From Rhodamnia argentea (taxonomy: Eukaryota; Streptophyta; Magnoliopsida; Myrtales; Myrtaceae): a DNA stretch of 64,000 nucleotides. A program made the translations under genes and the position numbers. This document shows, one piece after another, positions 12,627-23,999 of this stretch. How positions within the stretch are numbered: the first letter of the stretch is position 1; each line of letters starts with the position of its first letter. The notes under the pieces are model-generated. The model was not told the DNA's origin. It searched no databases and saw only the letters and a list, made by a program, of their open reading frames with translations. The DNA is taken from contig NC_063151.1 of the NCBI RefSeq assembly GCF_020921035.1, forward strand, positions 8,742,001 to 8,806,000. The letters run 5' to 3'.

Positions 12627-15600
12627 TCAACTCTGAACCTGTATCTTGCCATCTGAGGAGCCGGCGAAAAGCATGCCTCCGTCCACATCCTCCGCCAAGG
12701 ATGTAATCTTGGCAGTGCTCCCTCCACTTCCCATCCTGATGGAGGCGACCCCCACAACTCTCTCTTTCAACCAGACCTCGATGGTCCCGCATTTCGTTGC
12801 TGTGAATATGAAGTCGTTGCTCACTGCCATCCGGTGGACGTCGAACCCTGTTGAGAGCGACCCGCTTATGGCCTTACTAGGCAGAGAGAATACCTTCCAC
12901 GCCCAAATTCAGAAACATAAGTTTTTAACTCATTTATCCGTCAAAATTTTATACGAATGGACGGTGGGACATGGAAGTCGTACCTTTCCTGCTGTTCCAT
13001 CCACAGATGAACCGCCGGCGAAGAGGAGGCTATCGTGAATAAGCAGGGAATAAATAGTTTGCTTCCCAAGCAACTTCCGAGCCCCCGAGTAGAACGTACA
13101 TGATGTCGACTTTCCCAAGTCCACCTCCTATGACATTGTAGCATGCTCGATGATTCTTGACTGTCGATTTGTTAGTTGCAAGAATTAGAACATGCAAGTA
13201 TATCTAGTGTGTACCTGGATGCTGTATCCAGAACAGCCGCAGTAGAGCTTACCCCCTGCCATGGCAAGGCACCGTGCCGTTTTGGTGAAATTTATATGCT
13301 TTGGAGTCCCTGACCAATTATATACCTGAAACCGGCATAAAGAGTTGGCTACAATCCTTGTCCTCGTGCCAATCAGATCCAACAAGTATGTGTTGAAAAG
13401 TAGGACTTGCCTTGACCCCGGTCCCTTGAGAAATGAAGCACGCGGTATACGCGTTGGCAGTCAGCTCGTACACCGGCTCTTTCACGTCATGGACCTGAAC
13501 ACATTGGACTTGCCTCAGGTTTGATTATCCATACCTGCAGAAGAAGAATGGAGCAGAGACCGTTTCAGCATTATAAGGCAACAGCAAAGTCTTATGTATC
13601 TGCCTAGCCGAGCGAGGCCTGCTTCGTGAACGAGGATACGAAGGTAAAGATCTAGATAATCTTTCTGTGAATTATATTCGTACCGTCAATCAAGTTCACG
13701 TCTATGAATTGTCCATGGACTGAATTACAAGAACGAAAATAGTGCAGTTTGAGATGATTTACCCTAATTGTCTTGTCCAGTGAACCGCTGTAGAGTCTGT
13801 CACCAGAGGGAGGAACGTGGAGGCATGTAACAGCTTTTGTGTGTTCGCGAACCTCTTGGATCAATCTCAAGACCCTCTTGCCAGCGTCCCAGACCTATGG
13901 CAAAGAAGACTTTGTTATGGAGGCCATCTCGTGATAGACTTAGCGCATAGCATGCTTGCTGTTGCGTGAAGGAAGACTAAGTCGGAAAACAGCGGTTCGC
14001 TTGGCATCTAACCTTAATGGTTCCATCAGAATGGCTGCTCAAAAGCAGTCCCTTCAAATGAAGCAAAGAGAGGACCTCGCCATTTGCAGACGATTCCAGT
14101 TCGATCACTTCACTGTAACTCCATAACTCTGTCTAAATTAGGACATTAGAAATCACTAGCTGCTCATTTGTATGTACAACCATTGATTCACGGCAAGCAG
14201 AATACGACCACTTACTGCATTCACAGATGTTAAGTTCATCAAGGCCTTCAATATATCAGCAACTAATACGGAATGCTTTTTCAGCTTTCTCAGCGTCTTG
14301 TAGATGGATTTTGCGTACATTCCCAGTTCTTCAAGTGCCGCTGAAAATTCGATAGAAACATGTCAATTTTTGCAGCGTTCTAAATGTGAGAGCATTAACC
14401 GCACTATGGCGGATCGTACCTGGGTCACTGATGAAAGTCTTTATTGCTAAGGTGGCCAAAATCTTCTCCTCTAAGTTCTTAGATGACTGGAGCACATTTA
14501 TGAACTCGTCGAGGAAAGACTTTCGAGCAGCACTTTTCATGCCGGTATCGGGAAGAACAGAAAGCATGTAAGTGAGCCATGTGGCAATCACGAGGCATGA
14601 TTTCGCCATTTCAATGGAATTACTTTTGAGGCATTCCTTTAGAGATTTGAAAATGCATCCCTTTTCATGGTTGCAAAGGACAAAGGCCACTCTCCTCTCC
14701 CACGAATTTTCAGCTTTCTCTTCCTCTTCCTGCACAGGGGAGAAGCTTTCAGAATTTTGGAAAGTGCATATGAGTCTACATAAACTACATGACAACTATA
14801 CTCAAACCATTGTCTCTGCCAATTCATTCTCATGCATTGTTGGGCTTTCCACCTTCATTAGAGCATTGAATGGTTGATCGAACCCCGCAACCTTCAGCAA
14901 CCAAGCTTCGGTGCAGGATTTTCCCGAGGCGGTCAAGCGTCCCGAAAGACACAATAGAGCATTCAAAGCCATTATCTGGGAATTGGGAAAATCCTTCTTC
15001 TGCAGTGCCTCAATCAGGGCCTCTATTGCTTCTTCCCTGTAAATGCTCATGTTCCTAGGTTCTCCCTGGAAAAGTGAAAAACCACTGAATATGTGAGTTC
15101 TAAGTTCAATCTGTACCTGCGATTCCTGGTGCAGACGTTGTTTGACAGGAAGAAGTACTAACCAGGAGATCAAGCATAAGAAGAAGTGTAGCAATAGCTG
15201 GTTGTTGCTCCATAGGAGCCATTTGAAGATGCACCAGGAGGGTGTGCATGGTGCTAAATGCACCTTCTTCTTTGATCAACTGCAATATCTGGTTGCAGAT
15301 TGTTCTTCTGAGACAACAAAATCATGTATTAATGCTTAAAATGATGAGAAAAGTGCTCAAGATGGTAACATAGGGGTGGCCCCATAGAAAGTTTTCCTGT
15401 AAGTCCTCTGATGCCTCTGGAATCGAAATCATTACATAAGGGTCTATTTTATCAGACCATATACGTGAACCATTACAACAATGAAACATGTGGCACTGAT
15501 AAATTAGAAACTGAACTTTCCTCAGGTCCGGACATTAGTTACTTTTTAGTCAACACGAAGAAGCTCGTCTCCCATGAGGACTTAAGTAAATCATTCAAAT

Positions 15601-18600
15601 GGCAAAGCTCGAACATGTGAAGCTTGCATGACAAGAGAATGCTAACATAATTTAGATTGGTACACTCCAGCAGAAAGTACCTGTCTGTTTGGACTAGTTC
15701 CAGCAGAAAGTCTATGCAAATGCCTTTAACAGTGTCATTTCCAGCATGAAATAGGTCAAGGACTGAAGACAATTCGATTCTGTTTGCTATCAAATTCCTG
15801 CAAGTTCTATCAGCATGTATACAGCACAGTAGTATGGAGATAACTGACTGCCTTCCTTCAACCTTGTCCATGTACTTGATCAGGCCCGGAACTCCATTTG
15901 CCAAAATGACACTTTGAGCATTGGCGGACCGGCTGTTTTCATCCCCTCCCATCAAAATCTGCTCGAGCATTGCTATAGCAGCATCCTTTGGTTCGATCAA
16001 CAGTTGGAGATCATTCAGATCTTCGCTTTTGTTAAGTATTAACTGCACAAGGGAGGGTACGAGGTCGTTGTCTGAAAGCTGGACGTATGCGGGCCTCAGT
16101 TGGTATATGAGGACAGCAGCCTCCGCAAGACCGTTCTTGAGTAATTCGGCCAGGCAATCAAAATCAGAGTCAACACTAGTGAGGGTCTCTCCAATAGATT
16201 CGTTGACATATATTAGCTCCGAGAGAATGTAAATTGAATATCTGAGAACCTCCCTATTCAGTGAGGCCGATAATATTTCGACTAACCCATTCATAGTCAT
16301 AGGTTTGGACAAGTATGAAGGAATTGCAGGATTGCCTTTTGTCTCCTTCCAGGTCTTGGCAATTGTCAGGACTGCCGCCTCACATTCTTGCAAATTCTCT
16401 GATGTACAAAGGCATGAGACATGTGGTTTTAGCCCATTTATGATTGTCTCCGTAGCGGCTTGAGATATGACACTCGTTGGGGATGTAGCTACTACTCCTT
16501 GTGTAAATCTTTTGCTCCTTGGATTCATGAACCGCTCTGAGTTCGCGTTAGTGGGGAAGTCGAATGTCCTGGACACATTCGAAGGTTCAAGGTTTTCGGT
16601 CATAGAGTAAGAACTCATCGAGTTTCTTGGTGTTTCTGCATGTGAAAAATCTTGGGCAATATCAGGATGCTGTTCTTTCCAAGATGTGATTAGTCTTTTA
16701 AGGACGTAGTTTGTCTTGGGCAATGCGCTCGCCGAGAGAGCTTGCCGAGTGATGGGACAAGTCGTGTTTCCCCTCTCTATCCATTCTTGAATTGCTCTTC
16801 TTTCATATGTCTGTCCAGTTTCAAGGGTAACCGGATCGCTGAAAAGCTGGCCTGTGATTGCGCAGACAAAATCTTTGGGCGGTTTTGTTCGACAAGTTTG
16901 ATTGTCAGACAGTGGGAGCGAAACGTAGCTATTGTTATCGTCATCACTTTCAGCATGAAAACTGCAGAATCACAAAAGAGTAACGAGCATAAGGATTACT
17001 TTCCCGAAGTCATCGATTTTGATGACAGTACTTGTCAGGGTCCTGCATTTCAAGTTGGTGAAGTTGACACAAGAAATCTGCAGATTATTACTTCCCAATG
17101 ACACATTCTTACCTATTGTCAAATGGTTGGCCTCTCACATAGTCATTGTTTATACTCTCTGATCTGCTGCTGCTTTTCCTGTGGCTTCTTTGTGATAACT
17201 GTCTTGAGAAACCAGTTTTAGTAAGAATTCAGCATTTCGATTTATACCCCAAGAAGGACATGAACACAAATCTGAAGGGGTCTAGATTGTGCAAAAGAAA
17301 ACATACAATGGCTTCACCATCGGAATTGGCAGAATTCATACTGAAATCACCATTTAGGCGTGGCGACTGAGGCAAAGAGTTGGGCATTGTGGAATCTTGG
17401 TTGCGTCCTGAAAGCAGGCGCAATACTACTGCCGGTTCCTTTCTGTCGTATGTATCGGCTTTTGGAGATGAAACCTTAGAAGTAGTTTTGGGGGAGTCAA
17501 CAGGAGAGAACATTTTGGGACTCGGTCGGCCTTTTGCTGGATAATGAAGTCCTTCGGGCTCGTTGCTCTTTTCCTCGGCGATTCTCATACTCTTGAGAGA
17601 GATTAGCCTGCGATTCTTATATTTCGGAAACCATGGAGGGATCGTCATTCTCGGATTCAGAATTGTTGTCGTTCTTGTCAGTGAGCTCTTCCTGGGATTG
17701 CATCCAACATTCGAGTCATAATCATATTAAAATTTGATGAAATTCAGAGAGCTGGCGGAGCGTAAGAGCGTATCAAGTGACGGTAGGATGTTCCGACTTA
17801 CGTGATGCTTGAGGGCGGCATACTCCTCCATATCCTCGGAAATACTGGAGGCAACGTTTCTTAATCTGTGGAAGACATCAGGAAGAAAGAATATATACTG
17901 AAATGCAATATGAATGCCAAACAATAGTGCACTAGTTAGAATAACAACTAACCTGCTCGCTGGTCTCGCGCCATCATTTGATTTCAGGATCAGGGAAAAC
18001 CCGGCACTCTTGGGCAGAATCGGACCGAATTTCATGTAATCTGGAATGGAACTGCTCAACTCATGCAAGGGAGTCATTGGGGGTTCTGCGATCGGGAACA
18101 TGGGCATTGCCTTATTGCCGCTGCTTGAGTCGCAGCTCATGCAGTCCCTATAGTACTTGGCATAAAGCCTCGTATTCTCATCCAAGGACTCTCGATAGAG
18201 CTGCTCGAGCTTCTGCATCTTCTCCATTTGGTCGGGCCTCATCGAGAAGACAACTGACTCGTTGAGGAACTGGTCCACATCAGCCATGAAGGACATGTCA
18301 GAGGCATCCGGAATAGCTTCCATCACGAGCCTGTGCCTCGCCTCTGTGTACCATCCGACGATCGAGCTCATGTGCGGAAGAAACAGGTCCTCCCAAAGAT
18401 CGGGAGCAAAATCGATCCGCGAAAAGAAAGGGTCCACAATGAACATCTCAATGACATGATAAACGGACTCGCCATCCTCGTTCCTCAGCATCCACAAGTA
18501 CGAAAGATTGAGATGCGCCCAGGCAGAGAGGTAGTAATTGGGGACTCCGGCGGTCTTCTGCTGAGAGTTCAACATCGCACACACTTGCAGCATCTTCTCG

Positions 18601-18896
18601 GCGTAGTCCAACCGGGCAAGCTTCGTCTCCATGTTGGAGGTATTGATAGCTTCTTCGAGGGCATCTATCCCCCAATCCAGATTCGCCAGCACCGCCTGAT
18701 CAGAATATCGAACCTCGGTGTCCATGTGGTTGCTACCTCCCTCAGCCGCCAATCTCTCTCCACACTGTTCCTTCTGGCGTATCCTCTGCTCCTGGTTGAT
18801 CAGCCGATCTCGGATAAAACTCCCGACGTTGGTGATCAATAACTCAACTATGTCCATGTCCTTCTGGTCCATTGAGAATCTGTAATTGCCAGACAT
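12627..18896 (-). CDS. LIN: U-box/WD40 E3 ubiquitin ligase, LIN/CERBERUS type, one frame break
   Basis: Putative E3 ligase; the legume orthologues LIN and CERBERUS are needed for rhizobial infection-thread growth and also act in mycorrhiza. Fifteen exons: 18896-17953, 17865-17802, 17687-17307, 17198-17113, 16961-15681, 15307-15163, 15065-14808, 14729-14420, 14340-14216, 14132-14013, 13894-13763, 13534-13411, 13325-13215, 13127-12984, 12893-12627, about 1496 residues, as in legumes (near 1480). Order: conserved N-terminal domain (to about 336), Ser/Pro-rich linker, U-box (FVCAITGQLFSDPVTLETGQ..) near 515-590, armadillo-like helices, WD40 repeats (GCSGYSIQEVDLGKS, GTIEVWLKERV). Intron 12 has a GC donor (AAG|GCAAGT). 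Exon 12 is 124 bp where 123 is expected: an extra base near 13513 shifts the frame and meets a stop in the WD40 part. Exon 3 needs the inner of two AG acceptors four bases apart to stay open. Start: ATG at 18896; an upstream TTG is in frame only. Confidence 0.92.
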
Positions 18897-20130
18897 CTTA
18901 TTCAAACGCTGAACGAATCGTATGAGTCTTCTTCGGCCACCTTCCTCGTCCCTCCCTCTCAGGCTACTCTGATCGGGACATTGGTCCAGACAGTTTGGAA
19001 CGATCCTCTGCTAAGTCAAGCCTTATTCTCTAGCCTACCATATAACGAAACTGCACCATGAGAACTACGGGTTTCTTCACCCACTGATCAGTCCGTCCCC
19101 TCGGCGTGATCTATACAAAGCACAAAAGTTCATGCAGACACGAACTCTGCCGGAGATACAAAAGCACCAGGGCGATTCACCATTCGCTAACTTAACGGAA
19201 AACAGGGTCAGAAACAATGAGGGAGCAATCTTGAGTCTTTTCGCAAACTACCCAGAAATGGAAACGGAAACGAAGACGAAAAGGGATTATAGAAAGCCAT
19301 TACTCCGTCCCATTGGCGACTTCATTCACGACAGTTTCCATGGAAATGAATGTTGGAAACATTCAACGCGCGAGAGAGAGAGAGACAGAGGGAGTAGCTG
19401 AGCCGGCTTTGGCTGGTGGCGAGGCGATGACGGTGGAAGCATTGGAGTGGACTGATTATGTGTTAAATATAAAGATTAGATTGGTTGTCACGATTTGACT
19501 ACTAATTTAGTTGGTTAGTTGACGAGGGGAAGTCATTGCCATTTGGCTTCATCGTTGTCCGGCTCGAATCAACGTCGGACCAGACCAGATGATATGACCG
19601 GGCGATCCTTTGTTTATTGAACCAACAAACCCCTGCTGCTCACTTGGATTTTATCTTTTGCCTCGACGCTTTTTGGCGCGAAGCGAATAATCCTAGGCCG
19701 GACTAGATTTTGCGCCCGGCCCATGATGAATAGCTTTGGGCCGGGCTACTGATCAGGCTTGGCCCCGCACTCTCCCACCCATGGGCCTGACAATACTCCT
19801 TTCACATAAGGAACGAAAAACAAAAAGGCCGGGGGAGGTGCGGGCAAGGCAAGCCACTCCCTCTGAACGCTGCCATAGGCATGCGACGCTTGCTACTGAA
19901 GTAGTTACTCGCAGCCCAAAGATCCGATGTTGGCGGACCCATCGCTGCAACCTCACCGAGATGCTAGCAATCAAGAAATATCCTCACACGATACACGTCG
20001 CTGTTGGGCACCACAGCTCGAACGGTTCATACGTCTCGCTCGCGGCGTGAATTAGAGCGGTGCTATTGCAGAAGGCACACGACCCTTTTTACTACTTGTC
20101 CAATCATCTCACTGGTTATTAGGATGATGC
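18897..20130. other. LIN upstream region and intergenic DNA
   Basis: No gene recognised. Contains a GA microsatellite at about 19370-19390 and a cluster of GGCCCGGCC/TGGGCC motifs at 19715-19790. An open frame at 19736-20050 has no recognisable homology. Confidence 0.45.
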
Positions 20131-20136
20131 TATGAC

Positions 20137-20385
20137 AAACAAATCATGGTTTGTTTGAGTGAGAGCGTTTTTCAAGAATTAGCTTTTCAGATTTTCACTC
20201 GTTTGGTTCGTCGAAAACGACTTAGTCAATAAAAAATACTTTCCAATCAACGAAAAATTCATGCACAAAATTAAGAAAGTGACTTCTTAAACGAATGAAA
20301 ACTAACCATTTTCCTTAAAAATGATTTTTCGAAAAGTATTTGCCTTTCACATGAAGTTTTCCCTAAAGCAATCGTGCCCTTAAAT
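20137..20385. repeat. Probable short MITE (hAT-like)
   Basis: The left part GTTTGTTTGAGTGAGAGCG with TTTTCAAGAATT and a right part rich in AAAATGATTTTTCGAAAAG form a loose inverted arrangement similar in style to the elements at 37.9 and 45.4 kb. Termini are degraded and no target duplication was fixed. Confidence 0.35.
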
Positions 20386-20827
20386 TGCCTTTAATCTCCA
20401 CGAAGTGTATAATAGCGGTGGAGGTAAAAATGCAAGTCAAATCAAGTCAATCATGTATGCGCTGAAGCAATTGTGGGGGGCCGATTAAACGAACCCACTT
20501 TGAAGTTGTAGAAAGACTTTCATCATGTTTTGATCTTATGTTTGGGGGTAAACTCGGATTTTGTATATTAAGAAAATTGGATTTGCACACTAAATCTGAT
20601 TATGGATGCGAGTAGGACATCTTTAAAATATGATGTCATATTTGAATAGTAAAGGATGATTTATTATGAATTATTACGCTTTGAGGTTAATTCTTCTCCA
20701 TATTCGTACCATTTGTAATGCTTACATTCTATATAACCTTAATATCCTAATAAGATAAAATCAAATGTTCCTGCAGTATCATTTCTCTTCAAAGCTATGA
20801 GAGTGCGTACAAAATTTCTCTGGAAAA

Positions 20828-21520
20828 ATTATCAAAAAAGTATTAAACATGTTGCACTTGTGTTGATTCAATCCGAAACCTTTTAACTTAATCAATTTAG
20901 TCTTAAACATTTTGACAACTTACCAATGTAGTTAATCGAGCAAACTTTGACCGGAAATTGGTGACGTGGATGTCATCTATCTTACGTAACATGGTTGACG
21001 CTAATATTTTTTTTTTCTGACCTTTTATTAAATATTGTCGGCCTCTAGCAAGGGCAGCGAGCCCTAGCTAGCCGCATGCAAAGATAACGAGCCCTCGCCA
21101 ACCACCGAGCGACCGTTGCAGCCCTCGCTCTCGCCGTAGCTAGTAAGGACACATAGCCCTCACCTAGTGTTTGAGCAAGGCTCCCAACCCTTTGTGCTCG
21201 TGTGTAAAGGTAGCAAACCCTCGCCCAGTGGCTCGCGGGGGGGGCAAGGCCTCGTGCTACCCTCAACAATAAAAAAGATAGAAAGGGAAAAAAACTAGAA
21301 AAAAATCAGTAATTTAACCAAAAAAAAAAAATCTATATTAGTATCGGTCGTGCCACGTCACATAGGACGCTTGGTGTCCATGTCATCAATTTCTTGAATC
21401 AACCGTATGAACTATATTTGCACTTGTCAAAATATTTATGATTAAGTTACTCAAATTAAAATGTTTAAGATTGTGCTGACACAAATATAATAAATTTAGG
21501 ACCTTTTTTTTTTTTGATAA
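20828..21520. repeat. Long-TIR fold-back element, copy A
   Basis: The left arm ATTATCAAAAAAGTATTAAAC is mirrored by the right arm ending GGACC(T)nGATAA. Both arms carry the 'cctaaac...ttagtc' motif series, inner GACGTGG/CCACGTCA motifs and a GC-rich 'gagccctcgcc' core between a T-rich and an A-rich flank. Confidence 0.75.
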
Positions 21521-22262
21521 ACCTCTGAATTTTCTCATATCCAACCCAGTCAGCATTGCCGACCTAACTAAGAAATTATATCTTCTCTTTTGGTTAGTAT
21601 TTTAAAGTTGGCAAGTATTTTATTCAACGACTTTAAAATAGGTCGCCCAACTACGTCACACGAGACTAACATTTCCTTGCTCTCTACTCTTTGTGCGTGT
21701 GTGATCTACGTAGACAAAGATCGATGGGGGCAAGTCCCCGTTCGAAAGTAGGCGGCGTTCATCTTCATCATGGCAATATCTTCTATAAAATATAAGCTTA
21801 ATATCTCACAGACAATAATGTACAACATCAAAATGTCAATTACGGGTCGTGATGATGTCATGTGGCCTTCCCTAGATTTCGCTCCCACGCTAATTAAAGG
21901 ACGGGCGTATTGGATGGTTTTTCCGGGTCGTGTTTTATTTTTTGATGAAACTTTTCAGGTATTATAGATTTTCTCGCTAAAAAATAACAATATTTCTAGC
22001 TCTGAAGATTCATGCAAAATTATTCGCGGTTTTTATTTTTGAGAATTTGTAAATATTTCGCATTTGAAATGAAAATCATATGATAGGAACCGCAACATTC
22101 AAATATACGAATGTGAAATGATCTCGTTAATGAGTGCTCACGAGTCACTTGTCAGTCATTTTGAATAAATAAATTTGTCACTTTCAGTATATGAACCACA
22201 CATGACACAACACAAGAAAGAAAAAGCATAACTTTTGAGCACTCTACGTAGGAGAATTTGTT

Positions 22263-22877
22263 TAAAAAGTCATAAATTTATTGTATGGCAGTCAATTCAG
22301 CCCACCTTTCAATTTTGTCAATTTAGTTTTAAAGGTTTTATCAATTTGTCAATTTGGCTATAAACCTTTCAATTGTACTAATTTAATCCTAAACCTTTTG
22401 ACGATTTACCAATTTAGTTATTCAAGCCAATTTTGTCCAGATTTTGCTTACGTGGGCAAATTTTTACATTTTCCTTTTTAGTTTTATTTTGAACTTTTAT
22501 AATTATGTTTCAAATTTTCTTTCCTTTATTTTTTTTTTAGGTGTTCCTCCACCGGTCACCATCTCAGCAAGGGTCCAACTTCGTTCGCTATTGTTGAGTG
22601 ACCAGCGGAGAAAGAAGGGAAAAAAAAGAAAGAAAACAAAACAAAAAAAAAGGTAAAGTTATAAAAAAGTTCAGAATTTTTTTTAAAAAAAGTAGAAGAA
22701 GTATAAGCATCAGCGTTGTTTGTGTCATATAAAATAACCGACGTCGACGTCAACGATTTCTTATCAAAATTAGTAGAAAAAAATTAAAATGGCTAATCTT
22801 CAAAAATTTTAAGATTTAAATTGATAAAATTGAGAATATTTAAAATTAAATTGACTTCCGTACAATAGATTTTTTAT
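22263..22877. repeat. Long-TIR fold-back element, copy B
   Basis: Left arm AAAAAGTCATAAATTTATTGTATGG... with CAATTTAGTTTTAAAGG; right arm is its inverse (..AAATTGACTTCCGTACAATAG). The core is mainly T-rich then A-rich with a short 'cagcaagggtcc' middle. Confidence 0.7.
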
Positions 22878-23216
22878 TTTTGGATATATTTCTAAGAATC
22901 AACATGAATAAATTTTGAAATTCGTCCGGGAGAATCACGAAGAAAAAAAGAAAGAGCGAAGGAAAAATCTCTCGATATCCATTTCGTCGCACTTCATGCA
23001 TAATGATTGCCCAAAAAGTGGGGTCCACCCCCCAGTAACTTTTGTTCCTCGTCCATCAGCCATTAGCAGCCACTTGTAGTTGACAAAGGGTCGCGTCGAT
23101 CTCCCGCAGTTGCTTTCCTCCCAGAACCTCCCACTACCCAATCCACGCTCGACACGCGTCCACCTCGAACCCGCCACACCGCCACTGTCCTAATATTATC
23201 GCCACCGCCACGCTCC

Positions 23217-23223
23217 TATATAT
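23217..23223 (+). promoter_or_regulatory. TATA box of the cyclophilin gene
   Basis: TATATAT in a GC-rich context, 94 bases before the start codon. Confidence 0.65.
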
Positions 23224-23316
23224 CAACGCCTCCGCCGCGACGTACCCGTAAAAACGATCCGTTCGCAAAACTCTCTTGACCCGCGGACCCGCGCCGACCG
23301 TCTGAGTTGCAGCGCG

Positions 23317-23946
23317 ATGCCGAACCCGAAGGTCTTCTTCGACATGACGATCGGCGGAGCGCGGGCTGGGCGGGTCGTGATGGAGCTGTACGCGGACACG
23401 ACCCCGCGCACGGCGGAGAACTTCCGGGCCCTCTGCACCGGCGAGAAGGGGATCGGGAGGAGCGGGAAGCCGCTCCACTACAAGGGCTCCAAGTTCCACC
23501 GGGTCATACCCGGCTTCATGTGCCAGGTACTTGAGAAATCTTAAGCGTCGACAATCAGAGAATTTGAGTTCATCTAAATTTTCTTCGACTCATGATCGGA
23601 GCGTATGCTGAATCTTTTTTCACTTCTTCCATATAAGGGAGGCGATTTCACGGCGGGGAATGGGACCGGAGGGGAGTCGATATACGGAGCAAAGTTCGCG
23701 GACGAGAACTTCATCAAGAAGCACACGGGGCCGGGGATCCTGTCCATGGCGAACGCGGGGCCCGGGACGAACGGGTCCCAGTTCTTCATATGCACCGCGA
23801 AGACGGAGTGGCTCGATGGGAAGCACGTGGTGTTCGGGAGGGTGGTGGAGGGGATGGAGGTGATCAAGGCCATCGAGAAGGTCGGGTCCTCCTCCGGCCG
23901 GACCTCCAAGCCGGTCGTGGTTGCTGATTGTGGCCAGCTTTCTTGA
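23317..23946 (+). CDS. Cyclophilin-type peptidyl-prolyl cis-trans isomerase
   Basis: Cytosolic single-domain cyclophilin, 172 residues; catalyses proline cis-trans isomerisation and binds cyclosporin A. Two exons, 23317-23526 and 23638-23946, split by a 111-bp intron (CCAG|GTACTT ... ATAAG|GGAGGC) in phase 0. Visible active-site residues: FHRVIPGFM (catalytic Arg), [11 protein letters not shown] (Trp for cyclosporin binding) and HVVFG. The insertion [16 protein letters not shown] is the plant 'divergent loop' type. Coding GC is very high, in contrast to the AT-rich flanks. Many Arabidopsis relatives are intronless, so the intron is a useful marker. No transit peptide is seen. Confidence 0.96.
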
Positions 23947-23988
23947 GCCGGAGGTGCTCTCTTTTTCTCTCGCGATGGCGCTTCGTAT

Positions 23989-23994
23989 AATAAA
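23989..23994 (+). terminator. Polyadenylation signal AATAAA of the cyclophilin gene
   Basis: AATAAA 43 bases after the stop codon, the usual near-upstream element position in plants. Confidence 0.5.
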
Positions 23995-23999
23995 AATGC

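Noticed and set aside
18333-18842. 169-codon plus-strand frame
   Set aside because: Antisense shadow of LIN exon 1, which is strongly supported.
23134-23499. 121-codon minus-strand frame
   Set aside because: Antisense of cyclophilin exon 1 and its GC-rich promoter.
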